Shown here: in pieces, positions 9,485-17,608 of the stretch
How the letters are laid out: each line of letters opens with the position of its first letter
Numbering within the stretch: position 1 is the stretch's first letter
Assembly: GCA_028749115.1 (NCBI GenBank)
Contig: JAQURD010000005.1
Coordinates: forward strand, 81,826 to 145,825
Reading direction: 5' to 3'
Length of the DNA stretch: 64,000 nucleotides
From: Acidobacteriota bacterium
GTDB taxonomy: Bacteria; Acidobacteriota; Aminicenantia; Aminicenantales; Saccharicenantaceae
Program-made: the position numbers and the translations under genes
The notes under the pieces: generated by a model
The model's input: only the letters and a program-made list of their open reading frames with translations
Databases searched by the model: none
Told to the model about the DNA's origin: nothing

Positions 9485-10387
9485 TCAAATCCTCTCTGCT
9501 GCCCGCAGTTTGGCTGAGTGGCTGCGAGAGTTAGCCTCAATTTCTTGACGGGCAGGGGTGACCGGTTTCCTGGTTAAGATTTTCACCACAGGTTGACCGG
9601 TCAGGGGAGCGGCTAATTGCTGCCAGGCCCTCTTAACCAGCCTGTCTTCTAATGAATGAAAGGAAATGACGGCCAGCCTGGTTTCCGGAAAACATATCCT
9701 GGCGAGTTTTTCCAGGAAGTCACCCAGGCCAGTCAGTTCCTGGTTGACTTCAATTCTTAAAGCCTGAAAAACTTTGGCGGCAGGATGAATGCGGTTTTTC
9801 TGTGGCACCCAGTGACAGGTCTCTTCGACTACTTTCCTTAAATCAACAGTGGTTTTTATAAGCCCGAGTTTTCTCAGGCTGACAATCTTGCGGGCGAGAA
9901 GTTTAGCGTGATGCAGCTCTCCATATTCTTTAAATATCCCTGCCAGCCGGTCTTCCGGATAGGTCATTAAGATTTTTTCAGCAGTGATTTTCTGCCTGGT
10001 GTCCATTCTCATATCGAGCGGCCCTTCCTGGTTAAAGCTAAAACCCCGGGCTGGATTATCCAGTTGAAAAGAAGACAGCCCGAGATCAAACAACACACCT
10101 CTGACTTCCGCCCAGGGAACCAGGCCTTCAAACTCCACTAGCTGGCGGAAATCGGCCTGATAAAGACTTACTCTGGAGGAAAAGCTACCCAGGCGGCCGG
10201 CTGCTGTCTGAAGAGAAGCCTCATCATGATCGAAGCCAATTATCCGGGCGGAATCATTCCTCCTTAAAATTTCCAGGCTATGTCCTCCCAGACCAAAAGT
10301 GCCATCCACATATACCCCCGGCCTTGAGGCCTGAAGAAAGAACAGGGTTTCTTCAAGCAGAACCGGCGTATGCCCGCAGCCTTTCAT
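9485..10387 (-). CDS. rsmH: RsmH (MraW), 16S rRNA m4C1402 methyltransferase
   Basis: SAM-dependent N4-methyltransferase acting on cytidine 1402 of 16S rRNA in the decoding centre. The N-terminus HTPVLLEETL and the SAM loop YVDGTFGLGGHS are typical. They are followed by DLGLSSFQLDNPARGFSF, the substrate-side DMRMD, and the C-terminal VISFHSLEDRLVK. Length is 300 residues, normal. The start forms an ATGA overlap with the mraZ stop, so the two are likely co-translated from the mraZ promoter. Confidence 0.96.
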   Translation of the reverse strand: MKGCGHTPVLLEETLFFLQASRPGVYVDGTFGLGGHSLEILRRNDSARIIGFDHDEASLQTAAGRLGSFSSRVSLYQADFRQLVEFEGLVPWAEVRGVLFDLGLSSFQLDNPARGFSFNQEGPLDMRMDTRQKITAEKILMTYPEDRLAGIFKEYGELHHAKLLARKIVSLRKLGLIKTTVDLRKVVEETCHWVPQKNRIHPAAKVFQALRIEVNQELTGLGDFLEKLARICFPETRLAVISFHSLEDRLVKRAWQQLAAPLTGQPVVKILTRKPVTPARQEIEANSRSHSAKLRAAERI

Positions 10388-10866
10388 TCAGTCTTTCCTC
10401 GGGGGACAAGACGGGCAATACTTTCAAAATCCTGCTCACTCAGTGGTTTTTCCTCAATGACTGAATTAAGGACATCTTTATTCCAGATTTCTAAATGATT
10501 ATTCAAGCCGATGACTTCCACTTCGTTATTCAGCCTGGCTTTCTCTCTTAGTGTCTGGTTAATCAGTAACCTACCTTTGGCATCAATTTGGTGATGGCTG
10601 CCTTTTAGATTTACTCTTAACAGGAATTTTCTAACATCAGGGCGAAGATGCAGTGCACCTTCACTGGCGACGCTGGTCATCTCTTCCCACACTGAGAGGG
10701 GATAAATCTGGATAGCTTCATCGGTGAGAGAAGTAACAAAAACATCCTGGCCATAAGATTTTTCTATTATGTCGCGAAATTTCTCGGGGATCTTCAATCT
10801 TCCGCTATGGTCGAGGCGGGCAGAATAGCTTCCGATCAACTGTTGGCTAGGGGCTTCTTTTCCCAT
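10384..10866 (-). CDS. mraZ: MraZ, transcriptional regulator of the division and cell wall cluster
   Basis: A double SpoVT/AbrB-fold DNA-binding protein that controls its own operon in studied bacteria. The first repeat begins IGSYSARLDHSGRLKIPEKF and the second contains HHQIDAKGRLLINQTL; both keep the D-x-x-G-R-L core. With the ATG at 10866 it has 160 residues. An open frame continues upstream to 10917, but that stretch holds the -10 and spacer of a good promoter, so the longer form is rejected. No strong ribosome site precedes 10866 because three operator-like repeats fill the leader. It is the first gene of the cluster and overlaps rsmH. Confidence 0.93.
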   Translation of the reverse strand: MGKEAPSQQLIGSYSARLDHSGRLKIPEKFRDIIEKSYGQDVFVTSLTDEAIQIYPLSVWEEMTSVASEGALHLRPDVRKFLLRVNLKGSHHQIDAKGRLLINQTLREKARLNNEVEVIGLNNHLEIWNKDVLNSVIEEKPLSEQDFESIARLVPRGKTE

Positions 10867-10885
10867 TTTATCCCGTTTTATCCCG
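10861..10885 (-). promoter_or_regulatory. Three tandem MraZ boxes over the mraZ start
   Basis: Read on the minus strand, the pentamers CGGGA (10885-10881), CGGGA (10875-10871) and TGGGA (10865-10861) recur with an exact 10-base period. E. coli MraZ is known to bind direct TGGGN repeats separated by five bases. The last box overlaps the ATG, so binding could block transcription elongation or translation as well as initiation. Autoregulation is an inference from this match. Confidence 0.8.
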
Positions 10886-10895
10886 TTTTGAGTTA

Positions 10896-10924
10896 AATAT
10901 AGGCAAGAAAAATACAAAAGTCAA
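10896..10924 (-). promoter_or_regulatory. Sigma-70-type promoter of the mraZ cluster
   Basis: Minus strand: -35 TTGACT (10924-10919), a 17-base spacer and -10 TATATT (10901-10896). The start of transcription is expected near 10889, just before the first MraZ box, leaving a leader of about 20 bases. This is one of the best promoter matches in the window and the only evident one for the ten downstream genes. Confidence 0.8.
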
Positions 10925-10980
10925 GAAAAAAGATGTTGAAAATAAAATATTTTAAAGGGGGAAAGTTAGGGGAATAAAGA

Positions 10981-11715
10981 CTACCGGTCTGTCCTGGAAG
11001 TAGTATAGTCTTCCAGGAGCTCTCTTGCCCGGTCGAAGTCTCTTTTTAAAACCAGGATCAGGGTTTCTCCCAGCCCATCCATAGTAAAAGGATATATTGA
11101 ATGAACAATTTGACCTTTGAGCAAACACATCAGGCCATTACTTCCCAGAAAACTTTTTATAACTTCAGCTTCGGCCAGGCTCCAGACACGGGTTAATTCC
11201 ACCAGATTCTCTTCCTGGAGTTCATTGGCCTCCTCATTGGCTTCCCTAGATAACGGTTTCTGGTTTCCGCCTGGAAAGCTGTTGTCTGGGATTTTTTCCT
11301 GACTGGCCTGCCAGGCAAAATAATCTTCCAGGATCTGACTATGGTCGAAGGCCAGCGGGAAAGTTATCTCTTCCCGACTGAATATTCTGGCCTGGCCAGC
11401 ATCATCGCCGCCCTGCGGCTGGCCATCAGCCATCGCTAAAAAGACAGTTGATATCGTATGAAATCGCGGATCGCGGCCCGGATCAGAATAGGAATGGAAT
11501 TGCTGAACCAGCCGGACATCAAGCGATGTCTCTTCCCTGGCTTCTCTAATAGCGGCTTGCTCGAGTGTTTCACCGTATTCAACAAAGCCCCCGGGCAAAG
11601 CCCAGCCTGGTGGCGGATTTTTCCTTTCAATTAAAACATAACCTGTCTGGCCGCCAGCCAGCCTCATTTCTATAATTAAATCAACGGTCGGAAAAGGATG
11701 TTTTCTTTCACTCAT
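10981..11715 (-). CDS. Nudix hydrolase fused to a DUF2007-like domain
   Basis: Residues about 1-140 form a Nudix hydrolase. The complete Nudix box runs from [18 protein letters not shown] through REETSL, with all conserved glycine, glutamate and arginine positions. The fold and the early position of the box recall ADP-ribose or NTP pyrophosphatases, but the substrate cannot be read from sequence. After an acidic, glutamate-rich linker (about 145-170), a C-terminal domain of about 70 residues ([19 protein letters not shown] to DFDRARELL) looks like the DUF2007 putative signal-transducing domain. It lies 48 bases downstream of the FBP aldolase/phosphatase gene on the same strand and probably shares its transcript. 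The mraZ promoter begins just beyond its stop. Confidence 0.82.
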   Translation of the reverse strand: MSERKHPFPTVDLIIEMRLAGGQTGYVLIERKNPPPGWALPGGFVEYGETLEQAAIREAREETSLDVRLVQQFHSYSDPGRDPRFHTISTVFLAMADGQPQGGDDAGQARIFSREEITFPLAFDHSQILEDYFAWQASQEKIPDNSFPGGNQKPLSREANEEANELQEENLVELTRVWSLAEAEVIKSFLGSNGLMCLLKGQIVHSIYPFTMDGLGETLILVLKRDFDRARELLEDYTTSRTDR

Positions 11716-11763
11716 GATACTGGCCAGCCTTTGAAGTTAAAATACAGACCGGGTCAGAAAAAG

Positions 11764-12864
11764 TCAATCAGAGATAACGAATCTTTTTTCCAGTTGTTTG
11801 AGCTTCTCTACTACCCCGCCATATTCAAGTTCGGAGTAGGGAAGCATCGACGGGCCACAAAATCCCTGCCGGCGTATTTCGGTTGCTTTCCTGGCAACAT
11901 CAAATCTGACGGCTTCCCAGTAAGGATGATCAAAAACATCTGCCGGTTCCGACAGCTTACCGTCTTTCATGGAGAAAGCTGCACCGGTTACAACTGGCGG
12001 GCCATCAAAATAGGAAATTGTTGCATTTAACGGACAGGGCATCAGAGGGCCAATATGGCTGCCTCGCATAAACCCGGCGACATAATGACCGATGTTGAAG
12101 GGAGCCAGGACTTCACCGGTGGCCGGGAACTCGCCCTGAACCCTGACCAGGGCCACCGGGTCGTCTTTCCCCGTGTATTTGCCGGCGATATTGTGCAGCC
12201 TCTGAGTCGAGATGGCTACTGCCTGGCTGCCTGTGCAGCGCGAATAAATACTTTCAATGACGTACTTTTCGGTATCTCTGAGCAGAGCAGCCAGATCATA
12301 CAGGCCTTCAGGGATATTGAGCTCGATGGTCTTATTCTTTTCGGTAAAGCCAACATCCATGATCCGGAATTTAAATCCCTGGCTCATTTTTGGACTCAAA
12401 ATCAGGCCGGAACAATACATGGGATCAGCAAAGCCCAAATAAAAGGGAAGATTATAAGCTCCCGGATCAGTTTTATCAGCAGCAAAGAAAATAAAAGCTT
12501 CATTTTCCCGCTCTTCAATTTCCAGTTCAGCTACGGCTGGACCCATTCCCTTAACATTTCCTGAAAAAGAATCTTTTAATAAGTCCTGGCCTGCCCCATA
12601 AAGTCCGGTCTTTCTGGCTATCTCTGTTCCTGCCAGAAAAGCTTCCCAGGCTAAGCGGTGAATCTCAGAATCTCCTGCCCCTCTGGTATGAGTACATAAA
12701 ATGGCGATATCATCTCCGGTAGAGCTCAGATAGTAATCAATCAACAGGCGTTTTGCCTGTGAATCTACATATTTCCTGACTGCTTCTAATACCTGGCGGC
12801 TGGGTTTTATATGACCGCCGATGCTTCCAATATCAGCTTTTAAAACACTGATAGTTATTTTCAT
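11764..12864 (-). CDS. fbp: Fructose-1,6-bisphosphate aldolase/phosphatase (class V FBPase)
   Basis: Bifunctional gluconeogenic enzyme known from archaea and deep-branching, mostly thermophilic or anaerobic bacteria. It condenses dihydroxyacetone phosphate with glyceraldehyde-3-phosphate and then removes the 1-phosphate, giving fructose-6-phosphate. Key residues of the family are in place: the start KADIGSIGGH with Asp11 and His18 as metal ligands, the aspartate pair in STGDDIAIL, KTDPGAYN, the YTGKDDP stretch with the Schiff-base lysine and metal-binding aspartates, and the C-terminal tyrosine in MLPYSELEYGG. Length is 366 residues, as expected. A strong AGGAGGT ribosome site precedes the ATG. 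The Nudix gene follows. Confidence 0.95.
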   Translation of the reverse strand: MKITISVLKADIGSIGGHIKPSRQVLEAVRKYVDSQAKRLLIDYYLSSTGDDIAILCTHTRGAGDSEIHRLAWEAFLAGTEIARKTGLYGAGQDLLKDSFSGNVKGMGPAVAELEIEERENEAFIFFAADKTDPGAYNLPFYLGFADPMYCSGLILSPKMSQGFKFRIMDVGFTEKNKTIELNIPEGLYDLAALLRDTEKYVIESIYSRCTGSQAVAISTQRLHNIAGKYTGKDDPVALVRVQGEFPATGEVLAPFNIGHYVAGFMRGSHIGPLMPCPLNATISYFDGPPVVTGAAFSMKDGKLSEPADVFDHPYWEAVRFDVARKATEIRRQGFCGPSMLPYSELEYGGVVEKLKQLEKRFVISD

Positions 12865-13042
12865 AAATGACCTCCTGGTATTTTTTCTGACAGAAAAGAT
12901 TTTAAACGGACGGGGGTAAAAAAGTCAACCTGAAATTTAATGCCGGGGAGAATTGCTCCATAGATAAGTTGCCGGAAAGATTTGTATTTGATTTACCTGA
13001 AAGTCTTTGTTATTCAGACTTTAAGCTCTAAAGATGGCTCTC

Positions 13043-14290
13043 TTAATAAAAGGTAAATAAAGGCAGCGGATATAATAGTAATTGTTTGATATCTGTAACC
13101 TGCTGGTTGAATAGTGACCGGTATTTTTCAGGTAGGGGTTCGGCCGGTTGGAATTTCCAGCCGACAGGGTTGACATACCGCCCGTGATAAAGGAGGCGGT
13201 AATCCAGGTGGGGGCCTGTTGATTCACCGCTTGACCCAACATAGCCGATTATTTGCCCGCCTTTTACTCTGGCTCCTTGATATATACCTGTGGCCAGGCG
13301 GCTCAGATGCAAATACATCGTTTCATAAAAGTGATTGTGCTTGATTTTTACCATTCTACCTGCCCCTCCGTTCCAGCCTCCAAAAGTGACCACTCCATCG
13401 GCTGTAGCCTGAACCGGTGTTCCAATTGGAGCAGCAAAATCAACTCCATAATGAGGCCGGTATATTTTACGGATTGGATGCAAACGACTGGAACTGAATC
13501 GTGATGATATCCGGGTATATTTTAACGGTGATTTCAAAAATTCCCGGCGAAGCGAATTCCCCTTTGAATCAAAGTAATCTATCTCGCCCGAATCGGGACA
13601 GGTAAAACGGAAAGCTTCCTCTAGGCGGCCCTGGTTTAAAAAATAAGCGGCCAGGATCTGCTCATAACTGGCAAAGCGGCCATTGATATATTTTTTTTCA
13701 ACCAGAAGCCTGAAGACATCTCCTTTTCTAAGGTCAATATAGAAATCAATCTCCCAGCCAAAAATGTCGGCCAGCATCAGAGCCAGCAGATCCTCCTCTC
13801 CAGCTTTGTTGATGGCTGCTATCAAAGAATCTTCAATAACTCCTTCCAATAAGACCAGTTTTTTTTCTACCGGATAATTTATTATTCTGGCATCCGCCTG
13901 GCCATCCTTTAGATTTATATCAAGATAGCGTTCAGGATCCAGGTCGAGTTGAAGCCCGGTAAAATGCCCTCCCTGCTTTAGCAGCCTTAGCTCTTTTCCA
14001 GCAGGAATACGGGCAAGGTCATAAACCGGCTTGACCTGATTCCTGATTTCAAGTATCCGTGAGACAGTAAACCCCCGGGTGGCTAAGAGTTCCGTGACCG
14101 TTTTGCCCGGGCCTATTATGATATTTTCTGTTTCGACTGGGGGCTCGGCATTTATCACATTAACCGGCTGAAGGCTGTTTTCAGACACGGGTTTTTGTCC
14201 TTTGTGATCGTTAGAAAAGATTAAGATGAGGATGATGGCGGCCAGAAGGGAAAAAGTTAAAGCTAATCGCCTGACTTTTCTGTAATTCAT
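13043..14290 (-). CDS. M23-family peptidoglycan endopeptidase, membrane anchored
   Basis: A protein of 415 residues with an N-terminal membrane helix or signal anchor (about residues 8-24). A LysM/OapA-like segment follows (GPGKTVTELLATRGFTVSRI, about 60-105), then a middle domain typical of periplasmic M23 enzymes. The C-terminal lysostaphin-type metallopeptidase domain starts near residue 285 (HYGVDFAAPIGTPV). Zinc-site motif HxxxD is present, as is the YLHLS histidine. The last motif reads GPHLDYRL, so the usual HxH is HxD. It is predicted to cut peptide cross-links in the periplasm. It lies 23 bases after pssA on the same strand, with a GGAGAAG site. Confidence 0.88.
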   Translation of the reverse strand: MNYRKVRRLALTFSLLAAIILILIFSNDHKGQKPVSENSLQPVNVINAEPPVETENIIIGPGKTVTELLATRGFTVSRILEIRNQVKPVYDLARIPAGKELRLLKQGGHFTGLQLDLDPERYLDINLKDGQADARIINYPVEKKLVLLEGVIEDSLIAAINKAGEEDLLALMLADIFGWEIDFYIDLRKGDVFRLLVEKKYINGRFASYEQILAAYFLNQGRLEEAFRFTCPDSGEIDYFDSKGNSLRREFLKSPLKYTRISSRFSSSRLHPIRKIYRPHYGVDFAAPIGTPVQATADGVVTFGGWNGGAGRMVKIKHNHFYETMYLHLSRLATGIYQGARVKGGQIIGYVGSSGESTGPHLDYRLLYHGRYVNPVGWKFQPAEPLPEKYRSLFNQQVTDIKQLLLYPLPLFTFY

Positions 14291-14313
14291 CTTCTCCGTT
14301 AAGTCCAGAAAAA

Positions 14314-15090
14314 TTAATGGTTTAAATCAGTGGCTGATAGAGATTTTTTGGCATCCTTTTTTTTAAACAAATTTTTTTTGATGATAAATGCTAAATAATT
14401 AACCGGTCCAGAAAGAGCATTAAGGGTAAAACAAATGAGAATAAGATATTTCGGCTTGAAAAGTAAACCGCCGATGATAATGGCCAGGGCCAGGGCGCTC
14501 TTAATATCAATTGGTCTATTGACGAAATAGGATATGAAATTGCGATAGCGAATAGTACTGACCATTAAAAGGCTGATGATGACAACGATAACTGCCAGAT
14601 AAAAAGCCATAACCCGGCCATAGTTCGGGGCAGGGTGAAAGATGACTAAAGAAGCAATAAAAACAGAAGCCGAAGGGACAGTCAAACCCTGGTAGAATCT
14701 TTTGTCAGGGGCGCTTTTAGTTTTTACATTGTATCTGGCCAGTCTTAAAAGACCAGCGGCAGCGAAGAGAAAACTGAAGAAAGCTCCAGCATAGCCGGCT
14801 GGCTTCAGAGCCCAGAAGTAAATAAGAATTGAGGTCGAAGTAGCAAAAGAAACCGCATCGGCCAATGAGTCAAGCTGGAGGCCAAAATCGGATGAACTTT
14901 TGGTTGCCCGGGCTACCAGTCCATCAAGGCCATCAAGGCAAGCTGCGAAAATTATCCACATAGCTGCCCAGCGGTATTTGCCGTAAAAAGTGGAAGTTAA
15001 GCTGAGAAAGCCAAAAAAGAGATTAGTCAGCGTGAACAAGCTAGGGATAAAATAAATTTTTGGCACTGACTGTTTAATTTTTACTCTCAT
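14314..15090 (-). CDS. pssA: PssA, CDP-diacylglycerol-serine O-phosphatidyltransferase
   Basis: Integral membrane enzyme making phosphatidylserine from CDP-diacylglycerol and L-serine. The CDP-alcohol phosphotransferase signature D-x2-D-G-x2-A-R-x8-G-x3-D-x3-D is complete in LDGLDGLVARATKSSSDFGL and the following QLDSLADA. Length is 258 residues with about seven hydrophobic segments. The serine-specific (Bacillus/archaeal-type) assignment is supported by the adjoining psd, whose product uses phosphatidylserine. The two frames overlap by 17 bases, and a GGAGAG site lies within the psd end. Confidence 0.92.
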   Translation of the reverse strand: MRVKIKQSVPKIYFIPSLFTLTNLFFGFLSLTSTFYGKYRWAAMWIIFAACLDGLDGLVARATKSSSDFGLQLDSLADAVSFATSTSILIYFWALKPAGYAGAFFSFLFAAAGLLRLARYNVKTKSAPDKRFYQGLTVPSASVFIASLVIFHPAPNYGRVMAFYLAVIVVIISLLMVSTIRYRNFISYFVNRPIDIKSALALAIIIGGLLFKPKYLILICFTLNALSGPVNYLAFIIKKNLFKKKDAKKSLSATDLNH

Positions 15091-15715
15091 TTTTGATCTC
15101 TCCTATTATTGTCAAACCGCCCTTCACCTTCTGTCCTGGACTGATCTTTAGTTCAATATCAACGGGCAGATATAGCTCAACCCGGGAGCCAAAATACATC
15201 AGTCCAATTTTCTGTCCGGTTTGAACTCTGTCTCCCGGTTTAACATAACATTTAATCCGCCGGGCAGCAATTCCAACTATTTGCCTTAAAAACAGATCGC
15301 CGGCTGCAGTTCTTAAAACCAAGCTATTTGATTCATTCTGGCTGCTAGCTTCCTGGCGATAGGCCGGAAAAAATTTACCGGGTTGATAAGCAACTTTAAC
15401 AATTTCAGCCGCCAGGGGAGAACGGGTGAAATGGACATCAAACAGGGAGAGGAAAATGCTAATCTTGTGCCCCGGGCCAGTCATCTCTGGCTGTTCGCTA
15501 AAATCTTCTATATTCACCACCAGCCCGTCAGCCGGTGACAGAACAAGTCTCTGACCAGCAGGTGGTATTCGTCCGGGGTCACGAAAAAAAAAGGCGAAGG
15601 CCGCGGCCAGCAGAAAAAAAAACAAACTTCCAGCCCACCAGCCTGGAATGAGCATGAAAATTGACAGACAAAGCGGCGGCAGAAGAAAGGCCCAACCCTC
15701 TCTAGCTAGTTTCAT
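15074..15715 (-). CDS. psd: Psd, phosphatidylserine decarboxylase proenzyme (short type)
   Basis: Decarboxylates phosphatidylserine to phosphatidylethanolamine. Length is 213 residues, matching the short archaeal/Bacteroidetes-type Psd rather than the long E. coli form. Two N-terminal hydrophobic segments (about 8-45) are followed by FFRDPGR, SPADG, FLSLFDVHF and the C-terminal YFGSRVELYLP. The serine of that Phe-Gly-Ser triplet is the expected self-cleavage site and pyruvoyl precursor. The ribosome site is weak. Psd and PssA form a compact phospholipid pair, preceded by the M28 peptidase gene 32 bases upstream. Confidence 0.92.
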   Translation of the reverse strand: MKLAREGWAFLLPPLCLSIFMLIPGWWAGSLFFFLLAAAFAFFFRDPGRIPPAGQRLVLSPADGLVVNIEDFSEQPEMTGPGHKISIFLSLFDVHFTRSPLAAEIVKVAYQPGKFFPAYRQEASSQNESNSLVLRTAAGDLFLRQIVGIAARRIKCYVKPGDRVQTGQKIGLMYFGSRVELYLPVDIELKISPGQKVKGGLTIIGEIKNESKN

Positions 15716-15747
15716 CTTTCTTTTTCTTTATTTACTTTCAGCTTATA

Positions 15748-17232
15748 TTATATTACCTGATTATTGGCCAGGTAGTAAATAGAAAGAAATGAAACCCGGG
15801 CAATAGCTCCCATAATTTCAGGGTTAAGGCGATAAATGGTATCTCCTGTACCGTGATAGGCTAGATGAGGTCCATTAGAACCAAGGCTGGCGAAGGGTAT
15901 GCTTTTCAGGAAGAAGGGTGTAAAATCTGATCCCCGGACTCCGGCTCGCTTGACGACACTAATTCCTCTGATTATCCCTATTTCTTTGTTAGCTTTTTCA
16001 ATTGACTCCCTGATAGCTGGGGGTTCGGCGCTCAGCCCGCACCAGGCACCATCACCTTCACCTTCCATGTCAAAATTAAACATAGCCATGACCTGAGTGA
16101 GGCCGGCAGGCAAGTGTTCAACAAAATAAGTTGAGCCCTGCAGTCCCATTTCTTCACCACCAAAAAGGACAAACATAATTGATCTTTCAGTCTTGAGTTT
16201 ATTGGTGCTAAAAGCTCTGGCCAGAGTCATAACGACCGCTGATCCGCTGGCATTGTCATCGGCGCCTGGAAAGAGCAGCCCGAGATGCCGGCCACAATGG
16301 TCAAAATGCCCACCGACTATGATTAATTCCTTTTTGAGCTTTGGGTTTGAGCCTTCCACCCAGCCAGCAATGTTATAACCAGTTGCTTCCGGAAAATGTC
16401 TCGATTTGACAGAATAAGCCAGCCTTGATTTCAAAGGAAAGGATATGGGCCGCTGGTAAGTCTGAAGAGCTTTTTTCACATCAGCAGCCGTTGAGTTAAT
16501 CTCTTTAAAGATCTGTCCGGCTACTTTCTCGCTAATCATAGCTGGCATAAAGCCAGAGAGCCAGTCGCCATTAGGATTGGCCTGAACATCAGGGTAAATA
16601 TAAATCAAGCCGAGAGCCCCCTTATCTCTGGCCGTTTTCATCCTGGTCCGGTGTTCGTCATAATATTGGAATTCAGCCCTGCCTGGCTCAGGGGTTCCGC
16701 GGAAGCAAAGAACATATTTGCCTTTGACTTCCAGACCAGCATAGTCATCATAGTTTAGCTCCGGAGCAGAAATACCCCAGCCGGCGAAAACCAGCTCGCC
16801 AGTCTTATCTCCGCTGTCTGAGAAGAGAAGAGGCAGGAAGTCTTTTTCAGGTTCTAATTCGATTTTCTGGTAGGATAGCTGCCCGTCCGTTCCTGTCTTG
16901 TCCGGCAGGTAAAGAGTTATGGCTGCCTCATCAATAAGAGTGTATGGAGAAGGATAGGGCTGAAGGTAACCGGTTTTGGCCGCCAGAGGCTTGAGCCCCC
17001 AGTCCTTAAATTTTTCGGCTGCCCATCTGGCAGCTTTTGTGTAGCCTTCATCTCCTGTTAACCGCCCGGCAAATTCAGGCGAGGCCATAGCCCGGGCCAG
17101 TTGATAGGGGAGAATAGGATCAATGGAGGCCACGGCTTTTTTCAAGCTGGCTGGTGTCTCACCGGCCAACAGGTAAGCTACCGGCCAGATTAAAATTAAA
17201 CAAGATAAAATTATTCCCGTTTTTTTATTCAT
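15748..17232 (-). CDS. Secreted M28-family zinc aminopeptidase (paralogue 1)
   Basis: Signal peptide at residues 1-23 (ISCLILIW-type hydrophobic core ending in LLAG). A PA-like insert (about 130-250) lies within a di-zinc M28 exopeptidase. Metal and catalytic positions are visible: GGHFDHCG (His and Asp), PGADDNASGSA (bridging Asp), FGGEEMGLQGS (catalytic Glu pair), FNFDMEG (Asp) and YHGTGDT (His). Length is 494 residues. Predicted to trim N-terminal amino acids from peptides in the periplasm or outside. It resembles the protein at 19261-20841 along its length, so the two are diverged copies. The start has an AGAGGT site. Confidence 0.88.
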   Translation of the reverse strand: MNKKTGIILSCLILIWPVAYLLAGETPASLKKAVASIDPILPYQLARAMASPEFAGRLTGDEGYTKAARWAAEKFKDWGLKPLAAKTGYLQPYPSPYTLIDEAAITLYLPDKTGTDGQLSYQKIELEPEKDFLPLLFSDSGDKTGELVFAGWGISAPELNYDDYAGLEVKGKYVLCFRGTPEPGRAEFQYYDEHRTRMKTARDKGALGLIYIYPDVQANPNGDWLSGFMPAMISEKVAGQIFKEINSTAADVKKALQTYQRPISFPLKSRLAYSVKSRHFPEATGYNIAGWVEGSNPKLKKELIIVGGHFDHCGRHLGLLFPGADDNASGSAVVMTLARAFSTNKLKTERSIMFVLFGGEEMGLQGSTYFVEHLPAGLTQVMAMFNFDMEGEGDGAWCGLSAEPPAIRESIEKANKEIGIIRGISVVKRAGVRGSDFTPFFLKSIPFASLGSNGPHLAYHGTGDTIYRLNPEIMGAIARVSFLSIYYLANNQVI

Positions 17233-17272
17233 TAGCTACCTCTTTTATTTTTATCTATCGATCACTCCTGAG

Positions 17273-17299
17273 TATATACACACACATATAAATATATAT
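17273..17299. repeat. Short TA/CA dinucleotide tract
   Basis: A 27-base run made only of TA, CA and AT steps lies about 40 bases upstream of the M28 gene start. Such tracts mutate in length easily, and this one may contain the -10 region of the M28 gene on the minus strand. Confidence 0.6.
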
Positions 17300-17330
17300 C
17301 ATGCTGGCTACTACTTTCAGCTCATTTTAT

Positions 17331-17546
17331 CTAGGATGTTTTTTTAGGACGGGCAGGCTTCTTTTTTTTCTTCTTTATTTCTTTAAGAACTGCCTGGTGA
17401 AGGACCAGGAAATAATAAGCTGCCAGAAAAGCCAGCAGCATTAAGCCGGCTGCCCACTGCCCCTGGAGTAAAGAATAAATTGCATAACCTAGCAGACCGA
17501 AGTACAGAAGAAAATGAACCAGAGCAAAAATCCAGTTAAACATCAA
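17331..17546 (-). CDS. Small two-helix membrane protein, unknown function
   Basis: A protein of 71 residues with two hydrophobic segments (about 5-25 and 31-53) and a strongly basic C-terminal tail with a run of six lysines, expected to face the cytoplasm. No family was recognised. The reading frame ends 98 bases from the divergent-looking dinucleotide tract and begins 62 bases downstream of the cyclophilin stop on the same strand, so it may be co-transcribed with it. The protein-like hydrophobic pattern supports it being real, but there is no independent evidence. Confidence 0.55.
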   Translation of the reverse strand: MMFNWIFALVHFLLYFGLLGYAIYSLLQGQWAAGLMLLAFLAAYYFLVLHQAVLKEIKKKKKKPARPKKTS

Positions 17547-17608
17547 GAACGGCAGCTAAGGCAACTCTTTTGGCTTTATCAGCCAGTTCAGCGGTATCAT
17601 AAAAAATA

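Noticed and set aside
10867-10917. Upstream extension of the mraZ frame by 17 codons
   Set aside because: The stretch contains the -10 box, promoter spacer and MraZ boxes, so it lies outside or at the edge of the transcript.
12985-13025. AAAGTCT/AGACTTT stem-loop after the M23 gene
   Set aside because: No T-run follows on the minus strand, so a terminator call is not supported.
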